Source: Mycobacterium sp. Marseille-P9652 (lineage in GTDB: Bacteria; Actinomycetota; Actinomycetes; Mycobacteriales; Mycobacteriaceae). From it: a stretch of DNA of 53,067 nt. Positions 8,257 through 16,226 of this stretch are shown here, piece after piece; the first letter of the stretch is position 1, and every line of letters starts with the position of its first letter. The stretch lies in the NCBI RefSeq assembly GCF_902652685.1, contig NZ_CACRUY010000037.1, positions 1-53,067 on the forward strand, written 5' to 3'. The notes beneath the pieces were generated by a model, which worked only from the letters and a program-made list of their open reading frames with translations, searched no databases and was not told where the DNA came from. The position numbers and the translations under genes are program-made.

Positions 8257-8268
8257 ACAACTAGTTGT
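8257..8268. promoter_or_regulatory. 12-bp palindrome between divergent genes
   Basis: The perfect palindrome ACAACTAGTTGT lies in the 96-bp gap between the divergent methyltransferase and NTF2-like genes. It has an AACnnGTT core like that of TetR/KstR-type operators, but the outer T and A of the KstR motif are missing. No regulator gene is adjacent. Confidence 0.4.
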
Positions 8269-8336
8269 CCGCACCATTCTTCCAGTCCGGTGCGCCTAGG
8301 CTCTGTCCGGAGACGGTTCGATCGTGAGGAGTGGCG

Positions 8337-8684
8337 ATGGCGCGTTCCCCGCAGGAAGTGTTCGCCCACCATGGGAAGGCGCTGGCGGCGGCCGATTTGG
8401 ACGAGATCGTCGCCGATTACGCGGACGACGCCGTCGTGATCACCCCGGCCGGTGCCGCGCGCGGCCGCGACGGCGTCCGGGGGGCCTTCGCCACGTTGCT
8501 GGCCGACCTCCCCAACGCGCGGTGGAACCTCAAGAACCAGGTGTTCGACCGCGACGTGCTGTTCCTCGAGTGGGCCGCCGATTCGGATCTCAGCCGGGTC
8601 GACGACGGGGTCGACACCTTCGTGTTCCGGGACGGCATGATCTACGCGCAAACCGTCCGCTACACCGCGCGGCCCAAGTCCTGA
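8337..8684 (+). CDS. SnoaL/NTF2-like protein
   Basis: A 115-residue small protein with the cone-shaped NTF2/SnoaL-like fold: N-terminal helices ([31 protein letters not shown]), then alternating beta strands ending in [17 protein letters not shown]. The family includes cyclases, isomerases and ligand-binding proteins; the substrate cannot be inferred. I chose the ATG at 8337 over the GTG at 8331 because gagga sits 6 bases before the ATG and directly abuts the GTG. A TAGGCT hexamer (8297-8302) could be its -10. It ends two bases before the kinase-like gene, so the two form an operon. Confidence 0.85.
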   Translation: MARSPQEVFAHHGKALAAADLDEIVADYADDAVVITPAGAARGRDGVRGAFATLLADLPNARWNLKNQVFDRDVLFLEWAADSDLSRVDDGVDTFVFRDGMIYAQTVRYTARPKS

Positions 8685-8686
8685 CC

Positions 8687-9718
8687 GTGGAGCACGTCGA
8701 TCTCGGCGCCGTCGCCGACTGGATGACCACGCAGGGCCTGGGCGAGGGCCCGCTCGAGGACGTCGCCACCGTCACCGGCGGAACACAGAACGTGATGTTG
8801 CGCTTCACGCGGGCGGGCAGACCCTACGTGTTGCGCCGCGGACCGCGCCACCTGCGGCCCCGGAGCAACAGCGTGATTCTGCGCGAGACGAAAGTGCTTG
8901 CCGCCCTGGCGGGTTCGGACGTACCGCACCCCCACCTGATCGCCACCTGCGACGACGTGAACGTCCTCGGGGATGCGGTCTTCTACCTGATGGAGCCGGT
9001 CGACGGATTCAACGCGGGCGAAAGCCTGCCCCCGCTGCATGCCGGTGACGCCGACGTGCGGTTCCGGATGGGGCTGTCGATGGCCGACGCGCTGGCGAAG
9101 CTCGGCGCCGTCGACCATGTCGCGGTAGGCCTCGCCGACTTCGGCAAACCGGCCGGCTTCCTGGAGCGGCAAGTGCCACGGTGGCTTTCGGAGCTGGATA
9201 CCTACAGCGAATACGAGAACTACCCGGGCCCGCAGATTCCCGGCGTCGACCAGGTGGCGGCCTGGCTCGAGGAGCGGCGGCCGACGAGCTGGAAGCCCGG
9301 CATCATGCACGGCGACTACCACGCCGCCAACGTGATGTTCTCCCGCACCGGGCCCGAGGTGGTCGCCATCGTCGACTGGGAGATGTGCACGATCGGCGAC
9401 CCGTTGCTGGACCTGGGCTGGCTGCTGGCCACGTGGAAACAGCCCGACGGCGCCAGCGTGTTCAGCCATGCGCTCGGCGGCCAGGACGGGTTGGCCGGCA
9501 CCGACGACCTGCTCCGGCAGTACGCGGCCAACACCACCCGCGACCTCACGGACATCACCTGGTACACCGTGCTGGCGTGCTTCAAGCTGGGCATCGTGAT
9601 CGAGGGCACCTTGGCCCGCGCGTGCGCGGGCAAGGCCGAGAAGGCGGTGGGCGACCAACTGCACGCGGCCACGGTCCACCTCTTCGAACGGGCGCTGGCC
9701 CTGATCGACGCGGCCTGA
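8687..9718 (+). CDS. APH-fold phosphotransferase (ACAD10-like kinase domain)
   Basis: A 343-residue protein with the aminoglycoside phosphotransferase / choline kinase fold. The catalytic loop [12 protein letters not shown] has His208-Gly-Asp210, and [20 protein letters not shown] carries the metal-binding Asp230. The N-lobe has VLRRGPRH with the likely ATP-binding basic residue. Proteins of this type are related to the kinase domain of human ACAD10 and are often encoded near acyl-CoA metabolism genes. Some mycobacterial relatives are annotated as FadE36 although they lack an acyl-CoA dehydrogenase domain. The likely role is phosphorylation of a small hydroxylated metabolite; the substrate is unknown. 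The GTG at 8687 follows the preceding stop by two bases. Confidence 0.88.
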   Translation: MEHVDLGAVADWMTTQGLGEGPLEDVATVTGGTQNVMLRFTRAGRPYVLRRGPRHLRPRSNSVILRETKVLAALAGSDVPHPHLIATCDDVNVLGDAVFYLMEPVDGFNAGESLPPLHAGDADVRFRMGLSMADALAKLGAVDHVAVGLADFGKPAGFLERQVPRWLSELDTYSEYENYPGPQIPGVDQVAAWLEERRPTSWKPGIMHGDYHAANVMFSRTGPEVVAIVDWEMCTIGDPLLDLGWLLATWKQPDGASVFSHALGGQDGLAGTDDLLRQYAANTTRDLTDITWYTVLACFKLGIVIEGTLARACAGKAEKAVGDQLHAATVHLFERALALIDAA

Positions 9719-9761
9719 CGTCCGGCGGCCCGCCGCCCAGCGCGCTCCCAGAAAACGCCGT

Positions 9762-9767
9762 TACCAT
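9762..9767 (+). promoter_or_regulatory. -10 hexamer TACCAT of a likely leaderless transcript
   Basis: TACCAT lies 8 bases before the GTG start at 9776 and fits the mycobacterial TANNNT -10. Transcription would begin at or next to the start codon. No ribosome-binding sequence is present. Confidence 0.5.
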
Positions 9768-9775
9768 CTCCTGTC

Positions 9776-10282
9776 GTGCCGCCCTACCCCGAGGAACCCG
9801 ACTTCTACTCCGAGCCCACGCAGGCCGCGCGCTACGGCGTCTACTACGACAGGGAGCCGGAACCGCCCCAACCTCCGCCGACGCCCTGGTACCGCCGCCC
9901 GGCGGCGCTCGTCGCGGCCGGCGCGATCGGGGTTGTCGTCCTGGGCGCGGCGGCGTTCGGCGTGATCAAGCTCGCGACCGGGTCACCCGCGCCCGCTCCG
10001 GCGGCGACGACCACGACGACGGCACCCACGACGACCGTGACCACGGTGACCACCACGACCCCGCAGCCGACCCGGCATCACGGCGGAGGCGGCGGTGGCG
10101 GCGCGCCGACCCAGACCGTCACGGAGACGGCCCCGCCGCCGAGCACCGACACCCCCACGACGACCGTCCCGCCGAGCACCGACACCCCGACGACGACGGT
10201 GCCACCCAGCACCGAGACCAGCACGGTCACCCAGACCGTGACGGTGCCGCCGCGCTGGGGGGCGTTCCAACCGCGCCCGTAG
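9776..10282 (+). CDS. Single-pass membrane protein with Thr/Pro-rich outer domain
   Basis: A 168-residue protein: a Pro/Tyr/Glu-rich cytoplasmic N-terminus (about 1-39), one transmembrane helix (about 43-66, AALVAAGAIGVVVLGAAAFGVI), then an extended region rich in Thr, Pro and Gly. That region has a seven-glycine run and repeats of PPSTDTPTTTV (two and a half copies). This is a typical layout for a mycobacterial membrane-anchored protein with a cell-wall-spanning, possibly O-mannosylated stalk. I do not recognise a named family. The end GAFQPRP is followed 64 bases later by the next gene. Confidence 0.8.
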   Translation: MPPYPEEPDFYSEPTQAARYGVYYDREPEPPQPPPTPWYRRPAALVAAGAIGVVVLGAAAFGVIKLATGSPAPAPAATTTTTAPTTTVTTVTTTTPQPTRHHGGGGGGGAPTQTVTETAPPPSTDTPTTTVPPSTDTPTTTVPPSTETSTVTQTVTVPPRWGAFQPRP

Positions 10283-10333
10283 CGGCGGCCGGGGAAGTCG
10301 CGCGATACCGACACAATCTGGGCACCGGCCGGT

Positions 10334-10339
10334 TAGCCT
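10334..10339 (+). promoter_or_regulatory. -10 hexamer TAGCCT of a likely leaderless transcript
   Basis: TAGCCT lies 7 bases before the GTG start at 10347, with no ribosome-binding sequence between, which suggests a leaderless mRNA. Confidence 0.5.
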
Positions 10340-10346
10340 CCCACTC

Positions 10347-10967
10347 GTGGAAGTCGGCGATTCGGTCAGGCGCTCACTGGACCATTGGGAACGGCGGGAA
10401 TGGCACCCGGCGATGGTGCACGCATGCAATGCGGTCGACGGGACCGCGAAGCAGCGATATCCGCAGCTGGGCATCGCGAATCGGTTCAAGAGCACCATCC
10501 GCGATGCGCTCGACATCTTCGGCGTCATGGCGGCGCCGAGCGTCGACTTCCAACAGACCCGTTTTCCCATCGCGGTGAAGTCCGACCTGCCCGACGGCCG
10601 CCCCGACATCGCCGACGTCTTGTTCGGCATCTACCGCTGGAACCACGGCCACGAGGACGAACTGCCGAACGGCTACGAGCTGACCCCGCACGGGCCTCGC
10701 CCCTTGGGCTTGCACATCTGGCGCGAGGGCAAGATCCAGCTGCCGGCCGCGTCGGCGATCGGGTTGCTCGCTGTCGCCGTGTTCGCCCCGGAGAACAAGG
10801 GCCAGCAGATCCCCGACGGCTACACGCTCAGCTGGTTCCAGTACGTCTTCCCCATCTGCATCTGGTGGGGCTGGCAGGACCACTTCCGCGAGATCGTCGG
10901 CAGTTCCGAGATAGCCCGGTCGACACTCGACTTCGCCGAGTCGTGGGAGAACTGGACACCGGCCTAG
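10347..10967 (+). CDS. Conserved-looking protein of unknown function
   Basis: A 206-residue soluble protein that I do not recognise by name. It is rich in Trp and His: it begins with a helical segment (SVRRSLDHWERREWHPAMVHACNA) and has a central YRWNHGHEDELP and a hydrophobic later part (AIGLLAVAVF; YVFPICIWWGW). The helical N-terminus with an HACNAVDGTA element, and the Arg...His arrangement in YRWNHGH, loosely resemble HEPN-type proteins. The fold assignment is only a guess. The start is supported by the TAGCCT hexamer 7 bases upstream. The acetyltransferase gene follows 26 bases downstream. Confidence 0.75.
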   Translation: MEVGDSVRRSLDHWERREWHPAMVHACNAVDGTAKQRYPQLGIANRFKSTIRDALDIFGVMAAPSVDFQQTRFPIAVKSDLPDGRPDIADVLFGIYRWNHGHEDELPNGYELTPHGPRPLGLHIWREGKIQLPAASAIGLLAVAVFAPENKGQQIPDGYTLSWFQYVFPICIWWGWQDHFREIVGSSEIARSTLDFAESWENWTPA

Positions 10968-10993
10968 CGCGGTTCGGCTGGCACACTACGGGC

Positions 10994-11536
10994 ATGCGAC
11001 CGACCGGCGGCCTCGTGCGCCCGGCGTCCCCGGAGGATGCGGCGGCCTGCGTGGCGATCTACCGCCCCTACGTCGAGCAGACGGCGATCAGCTGGGAGAT
11101 CGAGGTCCCGGCCGTGAGCGAGATGGCGGCGCGCATCGCCGCGGCCCGCGCCACCCACGAGTGGCTGGTCCTCGAGGATGGCCACGGAGTCGTGGGCTTC
11201 GCGTACGGGCAGTCCTTCTACCGGCTGCCCGCCTTCCGCTGGTCGGCGCAGACGGGTCTCTACATAGAGGCCGGCCATCACCGCGCGGGCGGCGGCCGCC
11301 TGCTCTACACGCGGCTGCTGCACCGCCTTGCCGAGCGCGGCTACCGGCAGGCGCTGGCCGGGATCACCCAACCGAACGACGCCAGCAACGCGTTCCACCG
11401 ATCCTTCGGCTTCGAAGACGCCGGGCTGTATCGACGCGCCGCGTGGAAACACGACGCATGGCACGACATCGCGTGGATGCAGCTGGACCTGCTCGGAGCC
11501 GCCGGCTCGGGCGATCCGCCGAGCCCGATCGCGTAA
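10994..11536 (+). CDS. GNAT-family N-acetyltransferase, phosphinothricin-acetyltransferase-like
   Basis: A 180-residue GNAT protein. It begins like the PAT/MddA subgroup (VRPASPEDAAACVAIYRPYV, then TAISWEIEVP). The acetyl-CoA-binding region is altered around GLYIEAGHHRAGGGRLLYTRLLHRLAERG (the R/Q-x-x-G-x-G/A signature appears as HHRAGGG), and LAGITQPNDASNAFHRSFGFEDAGLYRRAAWK is the typical C-terminal half. The family acetylates the amine of phosphinothricin, methionine sulfoximine or related amino acids. The natural substrate here is unknown. The gene is in the same direction as the unknown gene before it and converges on the glycine-rich peptide gene. Confidence 0.88.
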   Translation: MRPTGGLVRPASPEDAAACVAIYRPYVEQTAISWEIEVPAVSEMAARIAAARATHEWLVLEDGHGVVGFAYGQSFYRLPAFRWSAQTGLYIEAGHHRAGGGRLLYTRLLHRLAERGYRQALAGITQPNDASNAFHRSFGFEDAGLYRRAAWKHDAWHDIAWMQLDLLGAAGSGDPPSPIA

Positions 11537-11567
11537 GCCGCCGCCTGTAGCCCGCTACGGCTTGGGG

Positions 11568-11714
11568 TCAGCGGCCTCCCCCGCCACCACCGCCGCCGCG
11601 GCCACCCGCGCCGCCGCCACCCAGACGGCCTCCGCCGCCACCACCGCCGAGGCGGCCACCGGCGCCGCCGCCACCCTGAAGGACCATCGTTTCCGCAGTG
11701 CTGAGTGTCATCAT
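11568..11714 (-). CDS. Small glycine-rich peptide of unknown function
   Basis: A 48-residue open frame: a normal N-terminal segment MMTLSTAETMVLQ followed by ~35 residues that are almost only Gly with evenly placed Arg (GGR and GGRLGGGG units). The start may be either of the two ATGs (11714 or 11711); no strong RBS precedes them. Its frame is distinct from the neighbours and fills the gap between the convergent acetyltransferase gene and the divergent DUF732 gene. It could be a real secreted or modified small peptide, or only a product of GC-rich repeats. I do not recognise a family. Confidence 0.45.
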   Translation of the reverse strand: MMTLSTAETMVLQGGGGAGGRLGGGGGGGRLGGGGAGGRGGGGGGGGR

Positions 11715-11815
11715 GGGCCGCAGGTTATCGCCGACCACCGCCCGTAACAACCAACGCAGTCTTACGGTTAGGCGACGCGGAGCGCACCGCTGCCTTTCCG
11801 CAGACGGGAGCACCC

Positions 11816-12163
11816 ATGACGTGGCCCACCCTGCGCATGTCGGCCCTGGTGCCGGCGTCATTGTTCGCGGCCCTGACCTGGACCGGGCCATCGGCGCACG
11901 CCGACCCCGACCCCGTCTCGGTGGCCGCCTACCTGCAAACGCTCGATCAAGCGCACATCCCGTACGACAACCCGGCCCAAGCGATCGATCTCGGCGACCG
12001 GGTCTGTCAGCAGTCGCGGGGTGGCACCGGCTTCGACGACGTCGCCCAATCCGTCATCGGTGAGGGCTTCACGCCGGGACAGGCCGGAATCATCATGGGC
12101 GCCGCCGCGGGGACGTTGTGTCCCGACATGCAACCCGCAATGGACCGCTGGAGCAACACCTGA
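11816..12163 (+). CDS. Secreted DUF732 protein
   Basis: A 115-residue exported protein with a signal peptide (MTWPTLRMSALVPASLFAAL through SAHA, cleavage after about residue 29) and a DUF732 domain. The domain shows the family pattern AYLQTLDQAHIPYDNPAQAIDLGDRVC and ends GTLCPDMQPAMDRW, with two cysteines likely to form a disulfide. DUF732 proteins are small, secreted, abundant in mycobacteria and of unknown function. The ATG is preceded by gggag at a suitable distance. It stands alone in this region. Confidence 0.88.
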   Translation: MTWPTLRMSALVPASLFAALTWTGPSAHADPDPVSVAAYLQTLDQAHIPYDNPAQAIDLGDRVCQQSRGGTGFDDVAQSVIGEGFTPGQAGIIMGAAAGTLCPDMQPAMDRWSNT

Positions 12164-12396
12164 ATTACGCCTCACGAGCTGTGCATCTGCACCAAAAGCC
12201 AACGCGAGGAGCGGAATCGAAATAGTGTGCGTCTGAAGATCGCACGGGGGAAACGTGGGGCGATCGGGTCGAGTGAGTCGTTGGAAACGCTGCTGCAGAC
12301 AACGACGGGATTGCGCTAACCGGCACCGAGGGGGAGCGAATCTTCTCAGGGAGAGTCCTCGCGTGGCCCCACGGGTTTGCTAGTAGGGAGACAGAT

Positions 12397-14184
12397 ATGT
12401 CGTATGTGGTCGCGGCGCCCGAATTGATCACGTCGGCGGCAACGGATTTGGCCGGTGTCGGCACGACGATCAACTCGGCCCGCGCGGCCGCGGTGACCCA
12501 GACGACGGGGGCGCTGGCCGCTGCTGAGGATGAGGTGTCAGCGGCGACCGCAAAGTTGTTCGGCAGCTATGCCCAGGAGTTTCACACGGTCCTCGCTCAG
12601 GCGGCCGCGTTTCCTGAGCAGTTCGCTGCGTCGTTAGCCTCGGCCGGGAACGCCTATCTGGCGGCCGAGGCCGCCAACACCAGCGCGATCTCGGGCGCGT
12701 TGGGGCAGCTAACCTTGCCCGTCCAGTCGTCGCTGGGTGGAGTTTCCTCCGCCCCCGCCGCACTCAGCCCTATGGCGGTGCAGCCAGCGTTGCAGGGGAC
12801 GACCATTGGTTTGTTCATGGGTGGCAGCGGCGACCCGCTCCCCCAGCTGTCGCCCGTGGCCCTCAGCTACATGAACCAACGCTTCAGCGTGCTTCCGGCG
12901 AATGCACGGGCCCTGTTTACCCCCGAGAACTTCTACCCGTTCACCGGGGTGAAGAGCCTGCCGTTGGATGTGTCGGTAAGCCAGGGCGTTCAGCTTCTCG
13001 ACATCGCCATCAAGCAGCAGATCGCTGCTGGAAACAGTGTTGCCGTTTTTGGGGGCTCGCAGAGCGCCATCATTTCCTCACTGGAAATGGACAATTTGGC
13101 GAATCCGTTGCTCAACCCGACCCCGCCGACCGCGAATCAACTCGGCTTCACCCTGCTGGGCGATCAAATGAATCCCAACGGCGGCGTGCTCGCGCGGTTC
13201 CCGGGCTTCGCGGCGGGTCAGCCACTACGGCTGCCGAGCCTGGGGATTACGTTCTATGGCGCGACGCCCTCAAACACCATCTACCCCACCGACATTTACA
13301 CGATGGAATACGACGGGTGGGCCGACTTCCCGCAGTACCCGCTCAATGTGATTTCGGACCTGAACGCTGTTGCCGGCATCTTATATGTGCACGGCGCCCT
13401 TGCGAGCCTCGATCCGTCGGCGCTTCCCCCTGGCTACACGATTCAACAATTGCCGACGTCGCCGGGCTACACCGGCGTTACCCACTACTACATGATGACC
13501 ACGCCTAACGGTCTGCCGCTGTTGAATCCAGTGCGGGCGATACCGGTCATCGGCAACCCGATCGCCGACCTGCTGCAACCGGATCTGACGACGATCGTGA
13601 ATTTGGGCTACGGCAACCCCGACTACGGGTGGAGCCAAGGGCCGGCGGATGTGCAAACCTATTTCGGGCTGTTCCCGGATGTCAGCCCACAGGTGATCGC
13701 TCAGCACCTGATCACCGGGGCACAGCAGGGAGCCACCGCCTTCGTGAGCGACATCCGCGCCGAAGCCTCGGGCTTCGCGCTGCCCGGCGTCTCGCCCTCG
13801 GTGGCATCGACGACCGCGACGGGCGGCGGGGGCCTGTCCCTGCCCGCGCTGGCGTCCGCGGTTGCGGCGGCCGTGTCGCCCGACAGCCTCATCGGGGGGA
13901 TCCAGGGGGCGATCACCGATGTCGCCACCGGGATCTCGGGTGCTTCCGCGAATCTGTACGCAAATGCGCTTCCGACGGCAGACATCCTGAATGACATGGT
14001 TACCGTGATCCCGGCCTATGACGCCGACCTCTTCCTGAGCGGAATCCAGCAAGCGCTCGACGGGAACGTTGTTGGTGGATTGCAATATGCGCTCGTTGCT
14101 CCGCTTGCCGCCGACGCGGGGTTGCTCACGCTGCTAGGTGGTTTTGAGCTCATGCTCGTGCTGGCAGCGCTCTACCCGGCTTAG
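12397..14184 (+). CDS. PE-family protein with PE-PPE serine-hydrolase domain
   Basis: A 595-residue protein. Residues ~1-93 are a PE domain (MSYVVAAPELITSAATDLAGVG ... YLAAEAANT), the export signal for type VII secretion, which normally pairs with a PPE partner. A linker follows, then a PE-PPE domain (about 150-390) with an alpha/beta-hydrolase-like fold and the GxSxS motif GGSQS at 219-223, nucleophile Ser221. The C-terminal ~170 residues are Ala/Gly/Ser-rich. Relatives such as LipY and PE16 hydrolyse esters. The ATG follows tagggag. No PPE or ESX gene is adjacent. The 233 bases upstream contain no gene. Confidence 0.9.
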   Translation: MSYVVAAPELITSAATDLAGVGTTINSARAAAVTQTTGALAAAEDEVSAATAKLFGSYAQEFHTVLAQAAAFPEQFAASLASAGNAYLAAEAANTSAISGALGQLTLPVQSSLGGVSSAPAALSPMAVQPALQGTTIGLFMGGSGDPLPQLSPVALSYMNQRFSVLPANARALFTPENFYPFTGVKSLPLDVSVSQGVQLLDIAIKQQIAAGNSVAVFGGSQSAIISSLEMDNLANPLLNPTPPTANQLGFTLLGDQMNPNGGVLARFPGFAAGQPLRLPSLGITFYGATPSNTIYPTDIYTMEYDGWADFPQYPLNVISDLNAVAGILYVHGALASLDPSALPPGYTIQQLPTSPGYTGVTHYYMMTTPNGLPLLNPVRAIPVIGNPIADLLQPDLTTIVNLGYGNPDYGWSQGPADVQTYFGLFPDVSPQVIAQHLITGAQQGATAFVSDIRAEASGFALPGVSPSVASTTATGGGGLSLPALASAVAAAVSPDSLIGGIQGAITDVATGISGASANLYANALPTADILNDMVTVIPAYDADLFLSGIQQALDGNVVGGLQYALVAPLAADAGLLTLLGGFELMLVLAALYPA

Positions 14185-14199
14185 GACATTTGCCCCGAT

Positions 14200-14214
14200 G
14201 CCCCGGTTCGGGGC
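14200..14214 (+). terminator. Hairpin after the PE gene
   Basis: A perfect 6-bp GC stem, GCCCCG (14200-14205) and CGGGGC (14209-14214), with a 3-base loop, 15 bases after the PE stop codon. No T-run follows. It is a plausible intrinsic terminator. The rest of 14185-14345 holds no gene that I can support. Confidence 0.45.
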
Positions 14215-14345
14215 TGGCGAGGCTGTCGAGAATTTTCCCTTCCGCTCGAGGGTGGGCTCCACCCCCACGCCGGTGCGATCGGCGTTCATCGCGATGAAGG
14301 GGTACCGGGGTTCTCGGGATACCGGACGTTTGCGCTGGACGTGAG

Positions 14346-14418
14346 CGCGCCCGAAGGGATTCGAACCCCTAACCTTCTGATCCGTAGTCAGATGCTCTAT
14401 CCGTTGAGCTACGGGCGC
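14346..14418 (-). tRNA. tRNA-Arg (anticodon ACG)
   Basis: Read on the minus strand, the 73-base sequence folds as a cloverleaf. The acceptor stem is GCGCCCG/CGGGCGC with discriminator G. The D-arm contains AGCTCAACGGATAGAGC, the anticodon loop is CTACGGA with anticodon ACG, and the T-arm contains GGTTCGAATCC. The 3' CCA is not encoded. ACG reads CGN arginine codons after A34-to-inosine modification. Confidence 0.95.
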
Positions 14419-14452
14419 CTGTGTTCAGTTGTGTTGGGCCCGAAGGACCCAG

Positions 14453-14541
14453 CGGAGGCGAGAGGATTTGAACCTCCGGTCCCCTTTGAGGGGGACAACT
14501 CATTAGCAGTGAGCCCCATTCGGCCGCTCTGGCACGCCTCC
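14453..14541 (-). tRNA. tRNA-Ser (anticodon GCT)
   Basis: An 89-base class II tRNA on the minus strand with acceptor stem GGAGGCG/CGCCTCC, anticodon loop with GCT (TGCTAAT), a long variable arm (GTCCCC...GGGGAC) and T-arm GGTTCAAATCC. It reads AGC/AGU serine codons. It is 34 bases from tRNA-Arg in the same direction; a joint transcript is likely. Confidence 0.95.
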
Positions 14542-14616
14542 ATCGGACTCTGAGGGTACCCGACCCCTGCAAGGTCTCCCGAAACCGCCGGAGGGTCAGC
14601 GTACACAGCGCCGACA

Positions 14617-14622
14617 TATGCT
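14617..14622 (+). promoter_or_regulatory. -10 hexamer TATGCT of hisC2
   Basis: TATGCT lies 6 bases before the GTG start at 14629. The short distance and lack of a ribosome-binding sequence suggest a leaderless hisC2 mRNA. Confidence 0.5.
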
Positions 14623-14628
14623 GTCGAA

Positions 14629-15693
14629 GTGACCGCCCGCCTGCGCCCCGAGCTGACGGGTCTGCCGGTCTACGTTCCGGGCAAGACGGTGCCGGGCTCC
14701 ATCAAACTGGCCAGCAACGAGACGGTGTTCGGGCCGCTGCCCAGCGTCCGCGCGGCCATCGAGAAGGCGACCGACGAGCTCCACCGCTACCCGGACAACG
14801 GCTGCGTCCAACTCAAGGCCGCACTGGCCAGGCACCTCGGACCGGAATTCGCCAGCGAGCGCGTCGCGGTCGGCTGCGGTTCGGTCAGCCTCTGCCAGCA
14901 ACTCGTTCAGATCACCGCGTCGCCCGGCGACGAGGTCATCATGGGATGGCACAGCTTCGAGCTCTACCCGCCGCAGGTGCAGGTGGCCGGCGCGACGGCC
15001 GTCAAGGTGCCGCTGCGCAACCACACCTACGACCTCGACGCGATGTTCGCCGCGATCACCGACCGCACGCGGCTGATCTTCGTCTGCAACCCGAACAATC
15101 CGACGTCGACCGTCGTGGAGCCCGACGCGTTGGTGCGCTTCGTCGAGGCGGTGCCCGACGACATCCTGATCGCCGTCGACGAGGCGTACGTCGAATACAT
15201 CCGCGACGGCATGCTCCCCGACAGCCTGGGATTGGTTCGCGACCACACGAACGTCGTTGTGCTGCGCACCTTTTCGAAGGCGTACGGGATGGCCGGCCTG
15301 AGGGTCGGCTACGCGGTCGGCGACCCCGGCGTCATCACGGCCCTGGATCGGGTCTACGTGCCGTTCTCGGTGACGAGCGTTTCGCAGGCCGCGGCCATCG
15401 CCTCGCTGGAGGCGGCGGACGAGCTGTTGCACCGCACCGACGCCGTGGTCGCCGAGCGTGTCCGCGTCCTCGCGGCGCTGCGTGACGCCGGCTACACCGT
15501 GCCACCGTCGCAGGCCAACTTCGTCTGGCTGCCGTTGGGCGCCCGCACAGCCGATTTCGTGGCGCGGGCCGCCGACGCGCGAGTGGTGGTCCGCCCGTTC
15601 GCGCCGGACGGCGTCCGGGTCACCGTCGGGGCACCAGAGGAGAACGACGCGCTGCTGCGGTTCGCCAGCGACTGGATCAAGGAGAGCGAATGA
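14629..15693 (+). CDS. hisC2: HisC2-type class I/II aminotransferase
   Basis: A 354-residue PLP-dependent aminotransferase of the histidinol-phosphate aminotransferase subgroup, placed as Rv3772 in M. tuberculosis. PLP contacts are visible: NPNNPT (Asn in 154-159), DEAYVEY (Asp184) and the Schiff-base Lys217 in TFSKAYGMAGLRVGY; the carboxylate-binding Arg lies near the C-terminus. The enzyme moves an amino group between glutamate and an imidazole or aromatic keto acid. The M. tuberculosis protein has been reported to act mainly on aromatic amino acids, so the name may be historical. The stop overlaps the next gene's ATG (ATGA), so they are translationally coupled. Confidence 0.92.
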   Translation: MTARLRPELTGLPVYVPGKTVPGSIKLASNETVFGPLPSVRAAIEKATDELHRYPDNGCVQLKAALARHLGPEFASERVAVGCGSVSLCQQLVQITASPGDEVIMGWHSFELYPPQVQVAGATAVKVPLRNHTYDLDAMFAAITDRTRLIFVCNPNNPTSTVVEPDALVRFVEAVPDDILIAVDEAYVEYIRDGMLPDSLGLVRDHTNVVVLRTFSKAYGMAGLRVGYAVGDPGVITALDRVYVPFSVTSVSQAAAIASLEAADELLHRTDAVVAERVRVLAALRDAGYTVPPSQANFVWLPLGARTADFVARAADARVVVRPFAPDGVRVTVGAPEENDALLRFASDWIKESE

Positions 15694-16151
15694 GTCTGGC
15701 CCGCAAGAGGTTCATCGAGTTCAAGGAACGCGGCGGCGACATCGGCGACGCCGAACTCGACGACTTCTGGTCGACCCTCGAGCCGGCGACCATCGACGGC
15801 ATGATCGGCGAGTGGAAGGGCGGCGAGTTCCGCACCGGCCACAAGATGAACGGTCAGCTGGAGAAGGCGGGCTGGTTCGGCAAGACCTTCACCTCGGCCG
15901 CCGACGTGCAGCCCCTGGTCTGCCTGGACGCCGACGGCAACAAGTTCTCCAACGTGGCGATGGGCAAGGGCGAGGCCAGCCTGTGGCTCGAGGAGTTCCG
16001 CGGCGAGGTCACCGCCACGATGGTCTACGACGGCCAGCCGGTGCACGACCATTTCAAGACGATCGACGACGACGCCGTGATGGGCATCATGAACGGCAAG
16101 GGCGTCCTCGACGGCGGCCGGTACTACTACTTCTACCTCGAACGGGTCTGA
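15690..16151 (+). CDS. GXWXG / DUF4334 domain protein
   Basis: A 153-residue protein with an N-terminal GXWXG domain (MIGEWKGGEF at about 38-47) and a C-terminal DUF4334 domain (FSNVAMGKGEASLWLEEFRGEVTATMVYDGQPVHDHF). These two domains usually occur together and probably form a small lipocalin-like beta barrel; the function is unknown. The ATG overlaps the hisC2 stop by 4 bases and follows aaggagag, so it is in an operon with hisC2. Confidence 0.85.
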   Translation: MSLARKRFIEFKERGGDIGDAELDDFWSTLEPATIDGMIGEWKGGEFRTGHKMNGQLEKAGWFGKTFTSAADVQPLVCLDADGNKFSNVAMGKGEASLWLEEFRGEVTATMVYDGQPVHDHFKTIDDDAVMGIMNGKGVLDGGRYYYFYLERV

Positions 16152-16158
16152 TCCCCCT

Positions 16159-16218
16159 CGAGCGTCACGCCAGCGTGGCGTTCGGCGCCGAGCGTAACGC
16201 CAGCGCGACGTTCGGCAC
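16159..16218. repeat. Two tandem 30-bp units between convergent genes
   Basis: Two adjacent copies (16159-16188 and 16189-16218) of a 30-bp unit starting cgagcgt, 26 of 30 positions alike. Each unit holds an inverted repeat; in the first this is acgcca-gcg-tggcgt. It fills the gap between two convergent genes, where it could act as a two-way terminator. A diverged pair with the same period starts at 34354 inside aftA. Confidence 0.8.
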
Positions 16219-16226
16219 CTTAAGGC

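Noticed and set aside
12164-12396. Gene in the gap before the PE gene
   Set aside because: No frame in the 233 bases has a start with an RBS or protein-like composition. It reads as a PE-gene leader/promoter region.
14346-14541. Integration (att) site at the tRNA-Arg/tRNA-Ser pair
   Set aside because: No repeated tRNA 3' fragment or integrase is seen in the window.
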